31,176 nt of DNA, from positions 1-31,176 of the forward strand of contig DATCVR010000046.1 in assembly GCA_036566745.1 (NCBI GenBank), read 5' to 3'. Source of the DNA: DATCVR01 sp036566745. Its GTDB lineage: Bacteria > Actinomycetota > Actinomycetes > Jiangellales > Jiangellaceae. Positions 13,827 to 20,847 of this stretch are shown piece by piece. Within the stretch, counting starts at the first letter, position 1; every line of letters starts with the position of its first letter. The notes beneath the pieces were generated by a model that was not told the origin of the DNA, did no database searches, and saw only the letters and a program-made list of their open reading frames with translations. The position numbers were made by a program, and so were the translations under genes.

Positions 13827-15812
13827 TCACGAGCCGTCAGGCCGGGGCGTGGCAGGCGGCTCGGACGACGCTGCGGCCGGGTCCGCGCTCTCGGGCGTGG
13901 CCGCATTCTCGGGCGAGGCCACACCGTCGGCCACCGGCGACACCTCGGGCGTGGCCTCCACGGCGGCCGGGGTGGGCTCTGGAGGAGGCGCCGGGGTGGG
14001 CTCGGGCTCCGCATCGGGACCTGCCGCGGGCGCGGCCGTCGGTCCGTGCTCGCGCCAGGCGGTGGTGATGGGCACCCTGCGGTCGCGGCCGAAGTTCCGC
14101 TCGGTGATCTTCGGGCCGGGCGGGTACTGACGCCGCTTGTACTCGGCGGCGTCGACGAGCCGCAGCACCTTCGCGACCACCTCGGCGTCGAAGCCCGCCG
14201 CGAGCAGCTCGTCCACCCCGCGGTCCTGCTCGACGTAGTCGTCGAGGATGTCGTCGAGGAGCGCATAGTCGGGCAGCGAGTCGGAGTCGAGCTGTCCGGG
14301 GCGGAGCTCCGCGCTGGGCGGCTTCTCGATCGAGTCCTCGGGGATCGGCGGGGTCTCGCCGCGTTCGGCCGCCACGGCGTTGCGCCAGCGGGCGAGCTCC
14401 CAGACCATCGTCTTGGGCACGTCCTTGAGCGGCGCGAAGCCACCCACGGCATCGCCGTAGATGGTGGAGTACCCGACGGCCAGCTCAGTCTTGTTGCCGG
14501 TGGCCAGCACGAGGTGGCCTTCTTGGTTGGACAGCCCCATCAGGGTGATGCCACGCACTCTGGCCTGCAGGTTCTCCTCGGCCAGGCCGGTGAGCGCGAG
14601 ACTGTCGAGGAATGCCTGCACCATCGGGGCGATCGGGACGGTGCGGAACGCCAGGCCGGTCCGGTCGGCCAGCTCTCGGGCGTCGGACCGGGAGTGCTCG
14701 GAGGAGTACGCGCTGGGCATCGAGATGCCGTGGACGTTGGCCGCCCCGATCGCGTCGACCGCCACGGCGGCGACCACGGCCGAGTCGATGCCCCCGGACA
14801 GCCCCAGCACCACCGAGGAGAAGCCGTTCTTGGCGACGTAGTCGCGCAGGCCCGTGACGACGGCGGCGTAGACCTCGGCATGGTCGCCCAGCCGCGGCGC
14901 GATGGCGCCGGGGTCCGGAGGGTACGAGGGCAGAGGAGCGGTGGTGAGCGTGGTGCGCCGGACCCGGAATCCGGCGATCTGCTGGTCGACCACGCCCCAC
15001 GGTGCCGGTGCGGCGACGACGGCCGCGGGCAGATCGAGGTCGACTACCAGACAGCCCTCCTCGAACTGCGGCGCCCGCGCGAGCACCTGGCCGTCCGGGC
15101 TGACGACGATGGAGTCGCCGTCGAACACCAGCTCGTCCTGGCCGCCCACGAGGTTGACGTAGGCCAGCGTCGCGTGGCTGTCGGCGGCCCGGCGGCGGAC
15201 GAGGTCGAGCCGGACGTCGTCCTTGTTCCGTTCGTACGGGGAGCCGTTGATGACCACCAGCAGACCGGCACCGGCCTCGCGGGCGACGGCCACCGGCCCG
15301 CCTTCCTGCCAGATGTCCTCGCAGATGGCCAGCGCGATGTCGACGCCGTGCAGCCGCACGATGCCGAGGTGGTCGCCGGGCACGAAGTACCGCGCTTCGT
15401 CGAATACGCCGTAGTTGGGCAGGTGGTGCTTGGCCTGGCGAGCCAGGACCTTCCCGCCGTACAGCACCGCCAGCGTGTTCTGCGGCGAGCCCTTGGGCCG
15501 GCCCATCCGGGTGACGGCGGCCGTGGCGTCGTCGCGGCCGAGGTAGCCCACGACCACCGCGATGGCACCGAGCCCTTCGGCGTCGAGGCGGGCGGCCAGC
15601 GCGTCGAGGGCGGACCTGGACGCGTCGACGAACGAGCCCCGCAGCGCGAGGTCCTCGACCGGGTATCCGGTGAGCACCATCTCCGGGAACGCGACCAGGT
15701 GGGCGTGCTGGGCGGCGGCGTGCGCGGTAGTCCGCACCACGAGCTCGGCGTTGGCCTCGATGGCCCCGACCGTGGCGTTGACCTGTGCGAGGGCGAGTCG
15801 GATCTGTGGCAC
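13827..15812 (-). CDS. nadE: Glutamine-dependent NAD+ synthetase
   Basis: Makes NAD+ from nicotinic acid adenine dinucleotide, ATP and glutamine-derived ammonia. The N-terminal nitrilase-type glutaminase domain (about 1-270) has the catalytic triad Glu44 (AFPEMVLTGYP), Lys128 (AKHHLPNYGVFDEARYF) and Cys164 (ICEDIW). The C-terminal synthetase domain has the ATP-pyrophosphatase P-loop SGGIDS (339-344) and the typical LATGNKTELAVGY. It ends around residue 590 with KITERNFGRDRRVPITTAW. The remaining roughly 70 residues are a low-complexity tail of Pro, Ala and Glu, unusual for NadE and probably disordered. The start is GTG at 15812. It is divergent from glnA2 and convergent with the channel gene. 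Confidence 0.95.
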   Translation of the reverse strand: MPQIRLALAQVNATVGAIEANAELVVRTTAHAAAQHAHLVAFPEMVLTGYPVEDLALRGSFVDASRSALDALAARLDAEGLGAIAVVVGYLGRDDATAAVTRMGRPKGSPQNTLAVLYGGKVLARQAKHHLPNYGVFDEARYFVPGDHLGIVRLHGVDIALAICEDIWQEGGPVAVAREAGAGLLVVINGSPYERNKDDVRLDLVRRRAADSHATLAYVNLVGGQDELVFDGDSIVVSPDGQVLARAPQFEEGCLVVDLDLPAAVVAAPAPWGVVDQQIAGFRVRRTTLTTAPLPSYPPDPGAIAPRLGDHAEVYAAVVTGLRDYVAKNGFSSVVLGLSGGIDSAVVAAVAVDAIGAANVHGISMPSAYSSEHSRSDARELADRTGLAFRTVPIAPMVQAFLDSLALTGLAEENLQARVRGITLMGLSNQEGHLVLATGNKTELAVGYSTIYGDAVGGFAPLKDVPKTMVWELARWRNAVAAERGETPPIPEDSIEKPPSAELRPGQLDSDSLPDYALLDDILDDYVEQDRGVDELLAAGFDAEVVAKVLRLVDAAEYKRRQYPPGPKITERNFGRDRRVPITTAWREHGPTAAPAAGPDAEPEPTPAPPPEPTPAAVEATPEVSPVADGVASPENAATPESADPAAASSEPPATPRPDGS

Positions 15813-16000
15813 GGAAGCGAGCCTAGTCGCGGGCCCGCGCCCGGCGACATCTCGGGCAGGGCAAGCGTGCTGCTCAGCGCGACGGTCCGGACCAGGGAGA
15901 GCGCGCCGCCAGGTCGTCGTGATCTCCCGGCCGACACGTGGGCGAATGCCGGTGACCGGGGTTACCCGATCGACACGTTCGTGCGGCAGACTGAGCGACC

Positions 16001-17338
16001 GTGGAGAAGCAGCAGGAGTTCGTCCTCCGGACGCTCGAGGAACGCGACATCCGATTCGTCCGGCTCTGGTTCACCGATGTGCTCGGGTTCCTCAAGTCGG
16101 TCGCCGTGGCTCCGGCCGAGCTCGAGAACGCCTTCTCCGAGGGGATCGGCTTCGATGGTTCGGCCATCGAGGGCTTCGCCCGGGTGTACGAGGCGGACAT
16201 GCTCGCCAAGCCCGACCCGTCCACGTTCCAGGTGTTGCCCTGGCGGGGCGGTTCGCACGGCACCGCCCGGATGTTCTGCGACATCCTCATGCCCGACGGC
16301 TCGCCGTCGTACGCCGACCCGCGCCACGTGCTCAAGCGCGCGCTCAGCCGCACCGCCGAGCTCGGGTTCACCTTTTACACCCACCCCGAGATCGAGTTCT
16401 TCGTCTTCAAGTCGCAGCCGGGGCCGGGCGAGGCGCCGGTGCCGGTCGACTCCAGCGGGTTCTTCGACCACACGGCCCACGGCGTCGCCCAGGACTTCCG
16501 CCGCGACACCATCACGATGCTCGAGGAGATGGGCATCTCGGTCGAGTTCAGCCACCACGAGGGTGCGCCGGGCCAGCAGGAGATCGACCTGCGCTACGCC
16601 GACGCGCTGGCCACGTCGGACAACCTCATGACCTTCCGCGCGGTGGTCAAGGAGGTCGCGCTGACCCAGGGCCTCTACGCCTCGTTCATGCCCAAGCCGT
16701 TCACCGAGCATCCCGGCTCGGGCATGCACACCCACGTGTCGCTGTTCGAGGGCGACCGCAACGTCTTCTACGAGGCCGGCGCCCAGTACCAGCTGTCCAA
16801 GACCGCGCGGTCGTTCATCGCCGGGCTGCTGAAGCACTCGCCGGAGATCACCGCCATCACCAACCAATGGGTCAACTCCTACAAGCGCCTCCAGGGCGGG
16901 GGAGAGGCCCCGGCCTACATCTGCTGGGGCCACAACAACCGCTCGGCGCTGGTGCGGGTGCCCATGTACAAGCCCACCAAGGACCAGTCGGCGCGCATCG
17001 AGTTCCGCTCCCTCGACTCCGCGTGCAACCCCTACCTCGCCTACGCCGTCATCCTCGCGGCCGGCCTGAAGGGCGTCGAGGAGGGCTACGAGCTTCCTCC
17101 CGGCGCCGAGGACGATGTCTGGGCCCTCACCGAGCGCGAGCGCCGGGCCCTCGGCATCGACCCGCTGCCGACCTCGCTCGACGAGGCGATCCGGGCCATG
17201 GAGAGCTCCGAGCTGGTGGCCGAGACTCTGGGCGAGCACGTCTTCGAGTTCTTCCTGCGCAACAAGCGCGCCGAATGGGACGAGTACCGCCGCCAGGTCA
17301 CGGCATTCGAGCGCGACAAGATGCTGCCGGTGCTGTGA
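16001..17338 (+). CDS. glnA2: GlnA2-type glutamine synthetase family ligase
   Basis: A 445-aa glutamine-synthetase-fold ligase. The N-terminal beta-grasp domain ends in FDGSAIEGFARVYEADM. The catalytic domain shows HPEIEFFVF, the Glu-rich metal site HEGAPGQQEIDLRY, SGMHTHVSL, and HNNRSALVRVP with RIEFRSLDSACNPYLAYA. At the position of the adenylylated tyrosine of type I-beta enzymes (NLYDLPPEE) this protein has DVWALTERE, so it should not be controlled by GlnE. Its closest known group is actinobacterial GlnA2. In Streptomyces, members of this group act as gamma-glutamylpolyamine synthetase instead of classic glutamine synthetase, so the substrate is open. The start is GTG at 16001, without a strong ribosome-binding site. 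It overlaps the amidotransferase gene by four bases. Confidence 0.92.
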   Translation: MEKQQEFVLRTLEERDIRFVRLWFTDVLGFLKSVAVAPAELENAFSEGIGFDGSAIEGFARVYEADMLAKPDPSTFQVLPWRGGSHGTARMFCDILMPDGSPSYADPRHVLKRALSRTAELGFTFYTHPEIEFFVFKSQPGPGEAPVPVDSSGFFDHTAHGVAQDFRRDTITMLEEMGISVEFSHHEGAPGQQEIDLRYADALATSDNLMTFRAVVKEVALTQGLYASFMPKPFTEHPGSGMHTHVSLFEGDRNVFYEAGAQYQLSKTARSFIAGLLKHSPEITAITNQWVNSYKRLQGGGEAPAYICWGHNNRSALVRVPMYKPTKDQSARIEFRSLDSACNPYLAYAVILAAGLKGVEEGYELPPGAEDDVWALTERERRALGIDPLPTSLDEAIRAMESSELVAETLGEHVFEFFLRNKRAEWDEYRRQVTAFERDKMLPVL

Positions 17339-18033
17339 GCGGCGTCCTACCTGTCCTCACCGTCGTCGAACACCAACCGGGCTGCCCTCTTGACCGGATG
17401 GGCGAGTGGCTGGACGGACTCGAGATCCGCACGGTGCGGCCGTATGCGGGCGAGCCCGTTCCCGACGTTCCCACCGACGCGCTGGTGGTCCTCGGTGGGC
17501 TGATGTGCGCCGACGACGACGCCGCGTCGCCGTGGCTGCCGGCCGTGCGTGCCCTGATGGCCCGGGCCATCCAGGACGGCACGCCGACGCTCGGGATCTG
17601 CCTCGGCGCGCAGTTGCTCGCGCTCGCCGGCGGCGGGAAGGTCGAGGTCGGTGCGGCGCCCGGTCGCGAGTCGGGAGTGATCGACATCGATCCGCGTCCC
17701 GAGGCCGCCGACGACGCGCTGCTCGGCGGTCTGCCTCGGCCATTCGCCGGTCCGAGCATGCATGCCGACGCCGTGACCGAGCTGCCCGCCGGTGCCGTCT
17801 GGCTGGCGTCGTCGCCGACCTATCCCCACCAGGCGTTTCGAGTGGGTCCGGCGGCCTGGGGCGTGCAGTTCCATCCGGAGGTCTCGGCGGCGACGTTCCG
17901 GGGCTGGGCCGAGATCCTCGACGACGTCGACACCGAGGACGTGTGTGCGCAGCTCGCCCGCCGCGAGGCCGAGGTCACCGCCGTGGGCCAGCACCTCGCG
18001 AAGCGCTTCGCCGCGGTGGTCGCCGGGTCGTAG
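17335..18033 (+). CDS. Class I glutamine amidotransferase-like protein
   Basis: A 232-aa stand-alone class I amidotransferase or gamma-glutamyl hydrolase-like domain with an intact triad: Cys89 in GICLGAQLLALAGGG, His180 and Glu182 in WGVQFHPEVS. The N-terminal LVVLGGLMCADDD loop forms the oxyanion side. These domains hydrolyse glutamine or gamma-glutamyl amides. The GTG start at 17335 sits inside the glnA2 stop (GTGA), so the two are co-translated. With a GlnA2-type gamma-glutamyl ligase beside it, a role in releasing or turning over gamma-glutamylated compounds is plausible, but this rests on neighbourhood alone. GMP-synthase-like amidotransferase is the usual generic name for this family. 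Confidence 0.88.
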   Translation: MSGVLPVLTVVEHQPGCPLDRMGEWLDGLEIRTVRPYAGEPVPDVPTDALVVLGGLMCADDDAASPWLPAVRALMARAIQDGTPTLGICLGAQLLALAGGGKVEVGAAPGRESGVIDIDPRPEAADDALLGGLPRPFAGPSMHADAVTELPAGAVWLASSPTYPHQAFRVGPAAWGVQFHPEVSAATFRGWAEILDDVDTEDVCAQLARREAEVTAVGQHLAKRFAAVVAGS

Positions 18034-18048
18034 CGGCGTGGGAGCTGG

Positions 18049-18231
18049 TCAGACCGGCGCCTGGAAGCCGTGCCGCCAGCCCTCACCGTCGCATGCCTGG
18101 CACTTCACCCGGACGACCATCGTGCCCATGTCGCCCTTGCCATTGGCCGCTGCGTACGGCGTGGGGATCCATCCCGGCCCGTCGCAGACCGGGCACTGCG
18201 TGCTGATGCCGAGGATCGGAGTGTCCTTCAT
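18049..18231 (-). CDS. Small zinc-ribbon-like protein (60 aa)
   Basis: A 60-aa protein starting MKDTPILGISTQ with two C-x-x-C-x-G-x-G-W modules, CPVCDGPGW and CQACDGEGW, about 35 residues apart. This is the spacing and shape of half a DnaJ-type zinc-binding domain, in which two CXXCXGXG units clamp one zinc. No other domain is present. The function is unknown; a small zinc-binding adaptor is the most one can say. The ATG at 18231 is chosen because the upstream frame is Arg/Pro-rich and unlike a protein. The ribosome-binding site is weak. It is convergent with the amidotransferase gene (15-base gap). Confidence 0.65.
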   Translation of the reverse strand: MKDTPILGISTQCPVCDGPGWIPTPYAAANGKGDMGTMVVRVKCQACDGEGWRHGFQAPV

Positions 18232-18552
18232 CGATCTACGAATCCCCGTCCCGTCGCCTTGGCTCGATCGTAGGGGTTCGAGTGGGCACGGTGTTCGCCA
18301 CCCGGTCGCGGCTGAGCGCAGATGCCCCCCGGCCGCGGGCGCTCGTGACAACGGGAAGTCCGCCGAAACAAGATCCGCTCCGCGAGCACCGTCGCGGCTC
18401 TTCTCCTCCTGCGCGCCACGCGCGCCACGCCCTGACTCGGTCGCTCACCCGGCTGAAGAGTCCCCATGACGCGTGGGTCCGGGAACACGGCACCTGACCA
18501 ATCCCCGCTGCGCGGATCTCTAGGGTGGAGAGCTCGACTGAGAGAGGTGGCC
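18232..18552. other. Gene-free region between the zinc-ribbon gene and crcB
   Basis: About 320 bases without a convincing gene. Open frames here lack ribosome-binding sites and recognisable domains. Close to crcB lies TAGGGT (18521-18526), a plausible actinobacterial -10 element, followed by the AGAGAGG ribosome-binding site at 18541-18547. I looked for a fluoride riboswitch and could not build its conserved core. The promoter of the minus-strand zinc-ribbon gene must also be here. Confidence 0.4.
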
Positions 18553-18969
18553 GTGGGCTCGTTTCGCCGTCGCGCTCCCGTCATCGCCGCGGTGGCGGCG
18601 GGCGGGGTCCTGGGCGCGGAGGCTCGCTACGCCCTGACGCTGCTGCAAGGCGACGCAGTGGCCTTCCCGTGGGTCACGTTCGTCATCAACGTGGTGGGCT
18701 GCGTGTCGATCGGCGTCCTCATGGTCGTGCTGCTCGACCTCACGTCGCCGCACCGACTGGCTCGTCCGTTCCTCGGGGTGGGCGTGCTCGGGGGTTTCAC
18801 GACGTTCTCGACCTACGCCGTCGACATCCAGACCATGCTGGTCGGCGGGCGCTCACTCGGCGCACTGGGATACCTGGCGCTGACACCGGTCGCGGCGCTG
18901 GCCGGGGTCTGGGCGGGCGCCGCCGCCACCCGCGCGCTGATCCGCCACCGCAGAGGAGATGACCCATGA
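18553..18969 (+). CDS. crcB: Fluoride exporter CrcB/Fluc, first copy
   Basis: A 138-aa four-helix membrane protein of the CrcB/Fluc family, which forms dimeric fluoride channels that let fluoride leave the cytoplasm. Conserved features are seen: GGVLGAEARYAL at the start, TFVINVVGCVSIG with the pore Asn, and the phenylalanine-box segment GVLGGFTTFSTYAVD. The GTG at 18553 with AGAGAGG six bases upstream is chosen. Extending to the ATG at 18466 would add 29 non-hydrophobic residues not found in the family. Its stop overlaps the ATG of the DUF190 gene (ATGA). Confidence 0.9.
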   Translation: MGSFRRRAPVIAAVAAGGVLGAEARYALTLLQGDAVAFPWVTFVINVVGCVSIGVLMVVLLDLTSPHRLARPFLGVGVLGGFTTFSTYAVDIQTMLVGGRSLGALGYLALTPVAALAGVWAGAAATRALIRHRRGDDP

Positions 18970-19331
18970 CACTTCAGGGCAAGGCCCGGCAGCTCACGAT
19001 CGTGGTGGGCGAGGGGGACACCTGGCACAGCCGCCCGCTCTACACCGAGATCGTCCACCGGGCCCACGCCGCGGGGCTGGCCGGCGCGAGCGTCTTCCGG
19101 GGCATCGAAGGGTTCGGCGCGTCGAACCACATCCACACCACGCGCATCCTCAGCCTCTCCGACGACCTGCCGGTCTCGGTGGTGGTGGTCGACGTCGCCG
19201 CCAAGGTCGACGCGTTCGTCGCCGACGTGGCGCCGCTGGTGGAGGAGGGCCTCATCACCCTGACCGACGTCGACGTCGTGCGCTACGCCGGCCGTGGCGA
19301 TCCGGACGATCGCCAGGCGAACCCCTCGTGA
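18966..19331 (+). CDS. DUF190 (PII-like fold) protein in the crcB operon
   Basis: A 121-aa protein of the DUF190/COG1993 family. It has the typical N-terminal ARQLTIVVGEGDTWHSRPLY, a central AGLAGASVFRGIEGFGASN and a C-terminal VDVVRYAG. The family adopts a PII-like ferredoxin fold and is repeatedly found beside crcB genes, which suggests a regulatory or fluoride-related role. The mechanism is not settled. It overlaps crcB by four bases upstream (ATGA) and the second crcB by four bases downstream (GTGA), so all three proteins are translationally coupled. Confidence 0.9.
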   Translation: MTLQGKARQLTIVVGEGDTWHSRPLYTEIVHRAHAAGLAGASVFRGIEGFGASNHIHTTRILSLSDDLPVSVVVVDVAAKVDAFVADVAPLVEEGLITLTDVDVVRYAGRGDPDDRQANPS

Positions 19332-19687
19332 CGGTCGTGCTCGTGGCGGTCGGGGCCGCGATCGGGGCGCCGCTGCGCTACCTCACCGATCGGCTGCTCC
19401 AGCGACGCCTCGACAGCGTCTTCCCGTGGGGCACGCTCGCGGTCAACGTCGTCGCGTCGTTCGTGCTGGGAGTGGTCGTCGCGGCCTCGGCCGGGGGACG
19501 GCTGGATGAGGACGTGGTGGCCCTGGTCGGCACCGGCTTCTGCGGCGCGCTGAGCACGTACAGCACGTTCGGCTACGAGACCCTGCGGCTCTTCGAGGAC
19601 GGCGCCCGCGCGTACGCGGTGGTCAACGTCGCGGTGAGCGTGGTCGTGGGCATCGCAGCCGCGGCACTGGGGTGGTGGCTGGGATGA
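19328..19687 (+). CDS. crcB: Fluoride exporter CrcB/Fluc, second copy
   Basis: A 119-aa four-helix membrane protein of the CrcB/Fluc family: AVGAAIGAPLRYLTDRLL at the start, WGTLAVNVVASFVLG with the pore Asn, and GFCGALSTYSTFGYE in place of the first copy's GGFTTFSTY. Two crcB genes in one operon usually encode oppositely oriented subunits that pair as a heterodimer. Here the second copy's divergent central motif fits that division of labour. The start is GTG at 19328 inside the DUF190 stop. The frame is open further upstream, but the N-terminus of family members fits this GTG. Confidence 0.9.
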   Translation: MTVVLVAVGAAIGAPLRYLTDRLLQRRLDSVFPWGTLAVNVVASFVLGVVVAASAGGRLDEDVVALVGTGFCGALSTYSTFGYETLRLFEDGARAYAVVNVAVSVVVGIAAAALGWWLG

Positions 19688-19726
19688 GCGGGTCCTCGCG
19701 GTGCCGCCCATCCCAGCGTGACGAGG

Positions 19727-20239
19727 TCAGTAGTCGTAGACGTTGTCGTCGTCCGAGCCGGAACCCGAGCCCGAGTCCGTCGTTCCTTCCGCGGTGATGA
19801 CCCGCCAGGTGAGGGTCTGGCCGTCGAAGGAGTCCGAGAGCCCATCGCCGTTGACCTGTCCGGGATCGTCCTCGGAGAAGGTGTACAGCGGCCGGCCGTC
19901 GAGGGTGACCTGGGACGCTCCGTCGGGCCTCTCCACCACTCCGAGTTCTGCACCCGACACATCGCCGGTAGGCACGTCCGCGTCGGTGGTCAGAGGAGCC
20001 CAGAAGGCCAGACAACCGTCGCTGACGCAGAGCACGTCACCACCGGCCTCCTCATCCGAGGCATACAGCGCCTGCCCGTCGGCGTCGACCACGACGCTCA
20101 CACCGTCGACGTCGGCGACCGAGACGGTGGTGCCCGCGCCGCCGGATGAGGACGTATCGGTGGATCCGTCCTCGCCGCCACATGCGGCGAGGACGAGAGC
20201 GACCACAGTCAGCAGGCTCGGCACGGCGACTCGCTTCAT
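19727..20239 (-). other. Alternative internal gene: 170-aa lipoprotein of the secreted-repeat (COG4315) family
   Basis: If translation starts at the internal ATG (20239), the product is a normal exported lipoprotein. It has a positively charged n-region (MKR), a hydrophobic core, lipobox LAAC with the lipid-modified Cys at about residue 19, a Ser/Thr/Gly linker, and two beta-rich repeats with an F-W-x-P-L motif. GGCGG lies about 10 bases upstream and could serve as a weak ribosome-binding site. The preceding codons encode the soluble tail of the membrane protein (EVVEFDQVGRGGST). I list it separately because the biology differs sharply from the fused reading. Confidence 0.55.
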
Positions 20240-20725
20240 GGTCGAGCCGCCGCGACCGACCTGATCGAACTCCACGACTTCCTGGCTCGTCGCCTTGTTG
20301 TTCGGGCGGGCGGAGCCGCGGAGCCACAGAAGCGTCAGGAACGTCCCCAGGAGCACGACGGTCGCCAGCTCGCTGATCCGCGAGAGCATGATCGCGCCCG
20401 GGTTGAATCCCGGTTCCATGAAGCCGAACAGCGGCCGGCGCTCGGCGATGAGCAGCATGGCGAACGACGTCGCGGCGAGTACGGTGCCGCCCGATGCCAG
20501 AAGCGCCACGATCGCGGTGCCCCATCGTGGGACGGACCGCTCGACTGGCAGGATCAAGGCGACGCCCATGATCGTCGCGCCGACGACGTTGAGCACGAAC
20601 AGCGTGCCGATGGTGTCGATCTCGGAGTACCCGTCGAGATACTGCTGAAGATGCACGGCCCCGACCACCAGCAGGGACACTGCTCCTAACCGCCGAACCG
20701 CCCACTGTGCCGTTTCGCTCGTCAT
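19727..20725 (-). CDS. Membrane protein fused in frame to a COG4315-type lipoprotein
   Basis: One uninterrupted 332-codon frame. Residues 1-162 are an integral membrane protein with four hydrophobic helices (start MTSETAQWAVRRLGAVSLL, GGAGG-type ribosome-binding site before the ATG at 20725). Residues 163-332 begin MKRVAVPSLL, then VVALVLAACGGED, a textbook lipoprotein signal with lipobox LAAC. Two repeats of the COG4315 type follow (GQALYASDEEAGGDVLC with GCLAFWAPL, then GRPLYTFSEDDPGQVNGDG), ending in an Asp/Ser-rich tail. A lipoprotein signal inside a protein is not expected to work. Translation may therefore restart at the internal ATG (20239), giving two proteins with no stop between them, or the two genes have truly fused. 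Function unknown. Confidence 0.75.
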   Translation of the reverse strand: MTSETAQWAVRRLGAVSLLVVGAVHLQQYLDGYSEIDTIGTLFVLNVVGATIMGVALILPVERSVPRWGTAIVALLASGGTVLAATSFAMLLIAERRPLFGFMEPGFNPGAIMLSRISELATVVLLGTFLTLLWLRGSARPNNKATSQEVVEFDQVGRGGSTMKRVAVPSLLTVVALVLAACGGEDGSTDTSSSGGAGTTVSVADVDGVSVVVDADGQALYASDEEAGGDVLCVSDGCLAFWAPLTTDADVPTGDVSGAELGVVERPDGASQVTLDGRPLYTFSEDDPGQVNGDGLSDSFDGQTLTWRVITAEGTTDSGSGSGSDDDNVYDY

Positions 20726-20847
20726 GCCACTCCTCCAGATCGGGATGTGAATGCCTTGGTGGGAAGTACGGCCGAAACTGGCGATGGGATTGGCCAAGCC
20801 TGAGAGTCGTGGCCCATGGGTGAGCCGAAGCGTGGACGATGTGAGGG

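Noticed and set aside
14046..16631. An 861-codon plus-strand frame across nadE and the start of glnA2
   Set aside because: It covers two well-supported genes in other frames and ends in Arg/Ser repeats typical of out-of-frame GC-rich DNA.
16001..17338. GlnE regulating the nearby GlnA2-like enzyme by adenylylation
   Set aside because: The target tyrosine is replaced by tryptophan in the aligned loop, so co-location does not mean this control.
18268..18285. GGGGTTCGAGTGGGC as a tRNA T-arm
   Set aside because: The stem does not pair, and no acceptor or anticodon arm fits around it on either strand.
18270..18310. Possible fluoride riboswitch upstream of crcB, suggested by GGTGTTCGCCA
   Set aside because: The conserved TGATG...CTAC part and the pseudoknot could not be found, and the position is about 250 bases from the crcB start. 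Not supportable.
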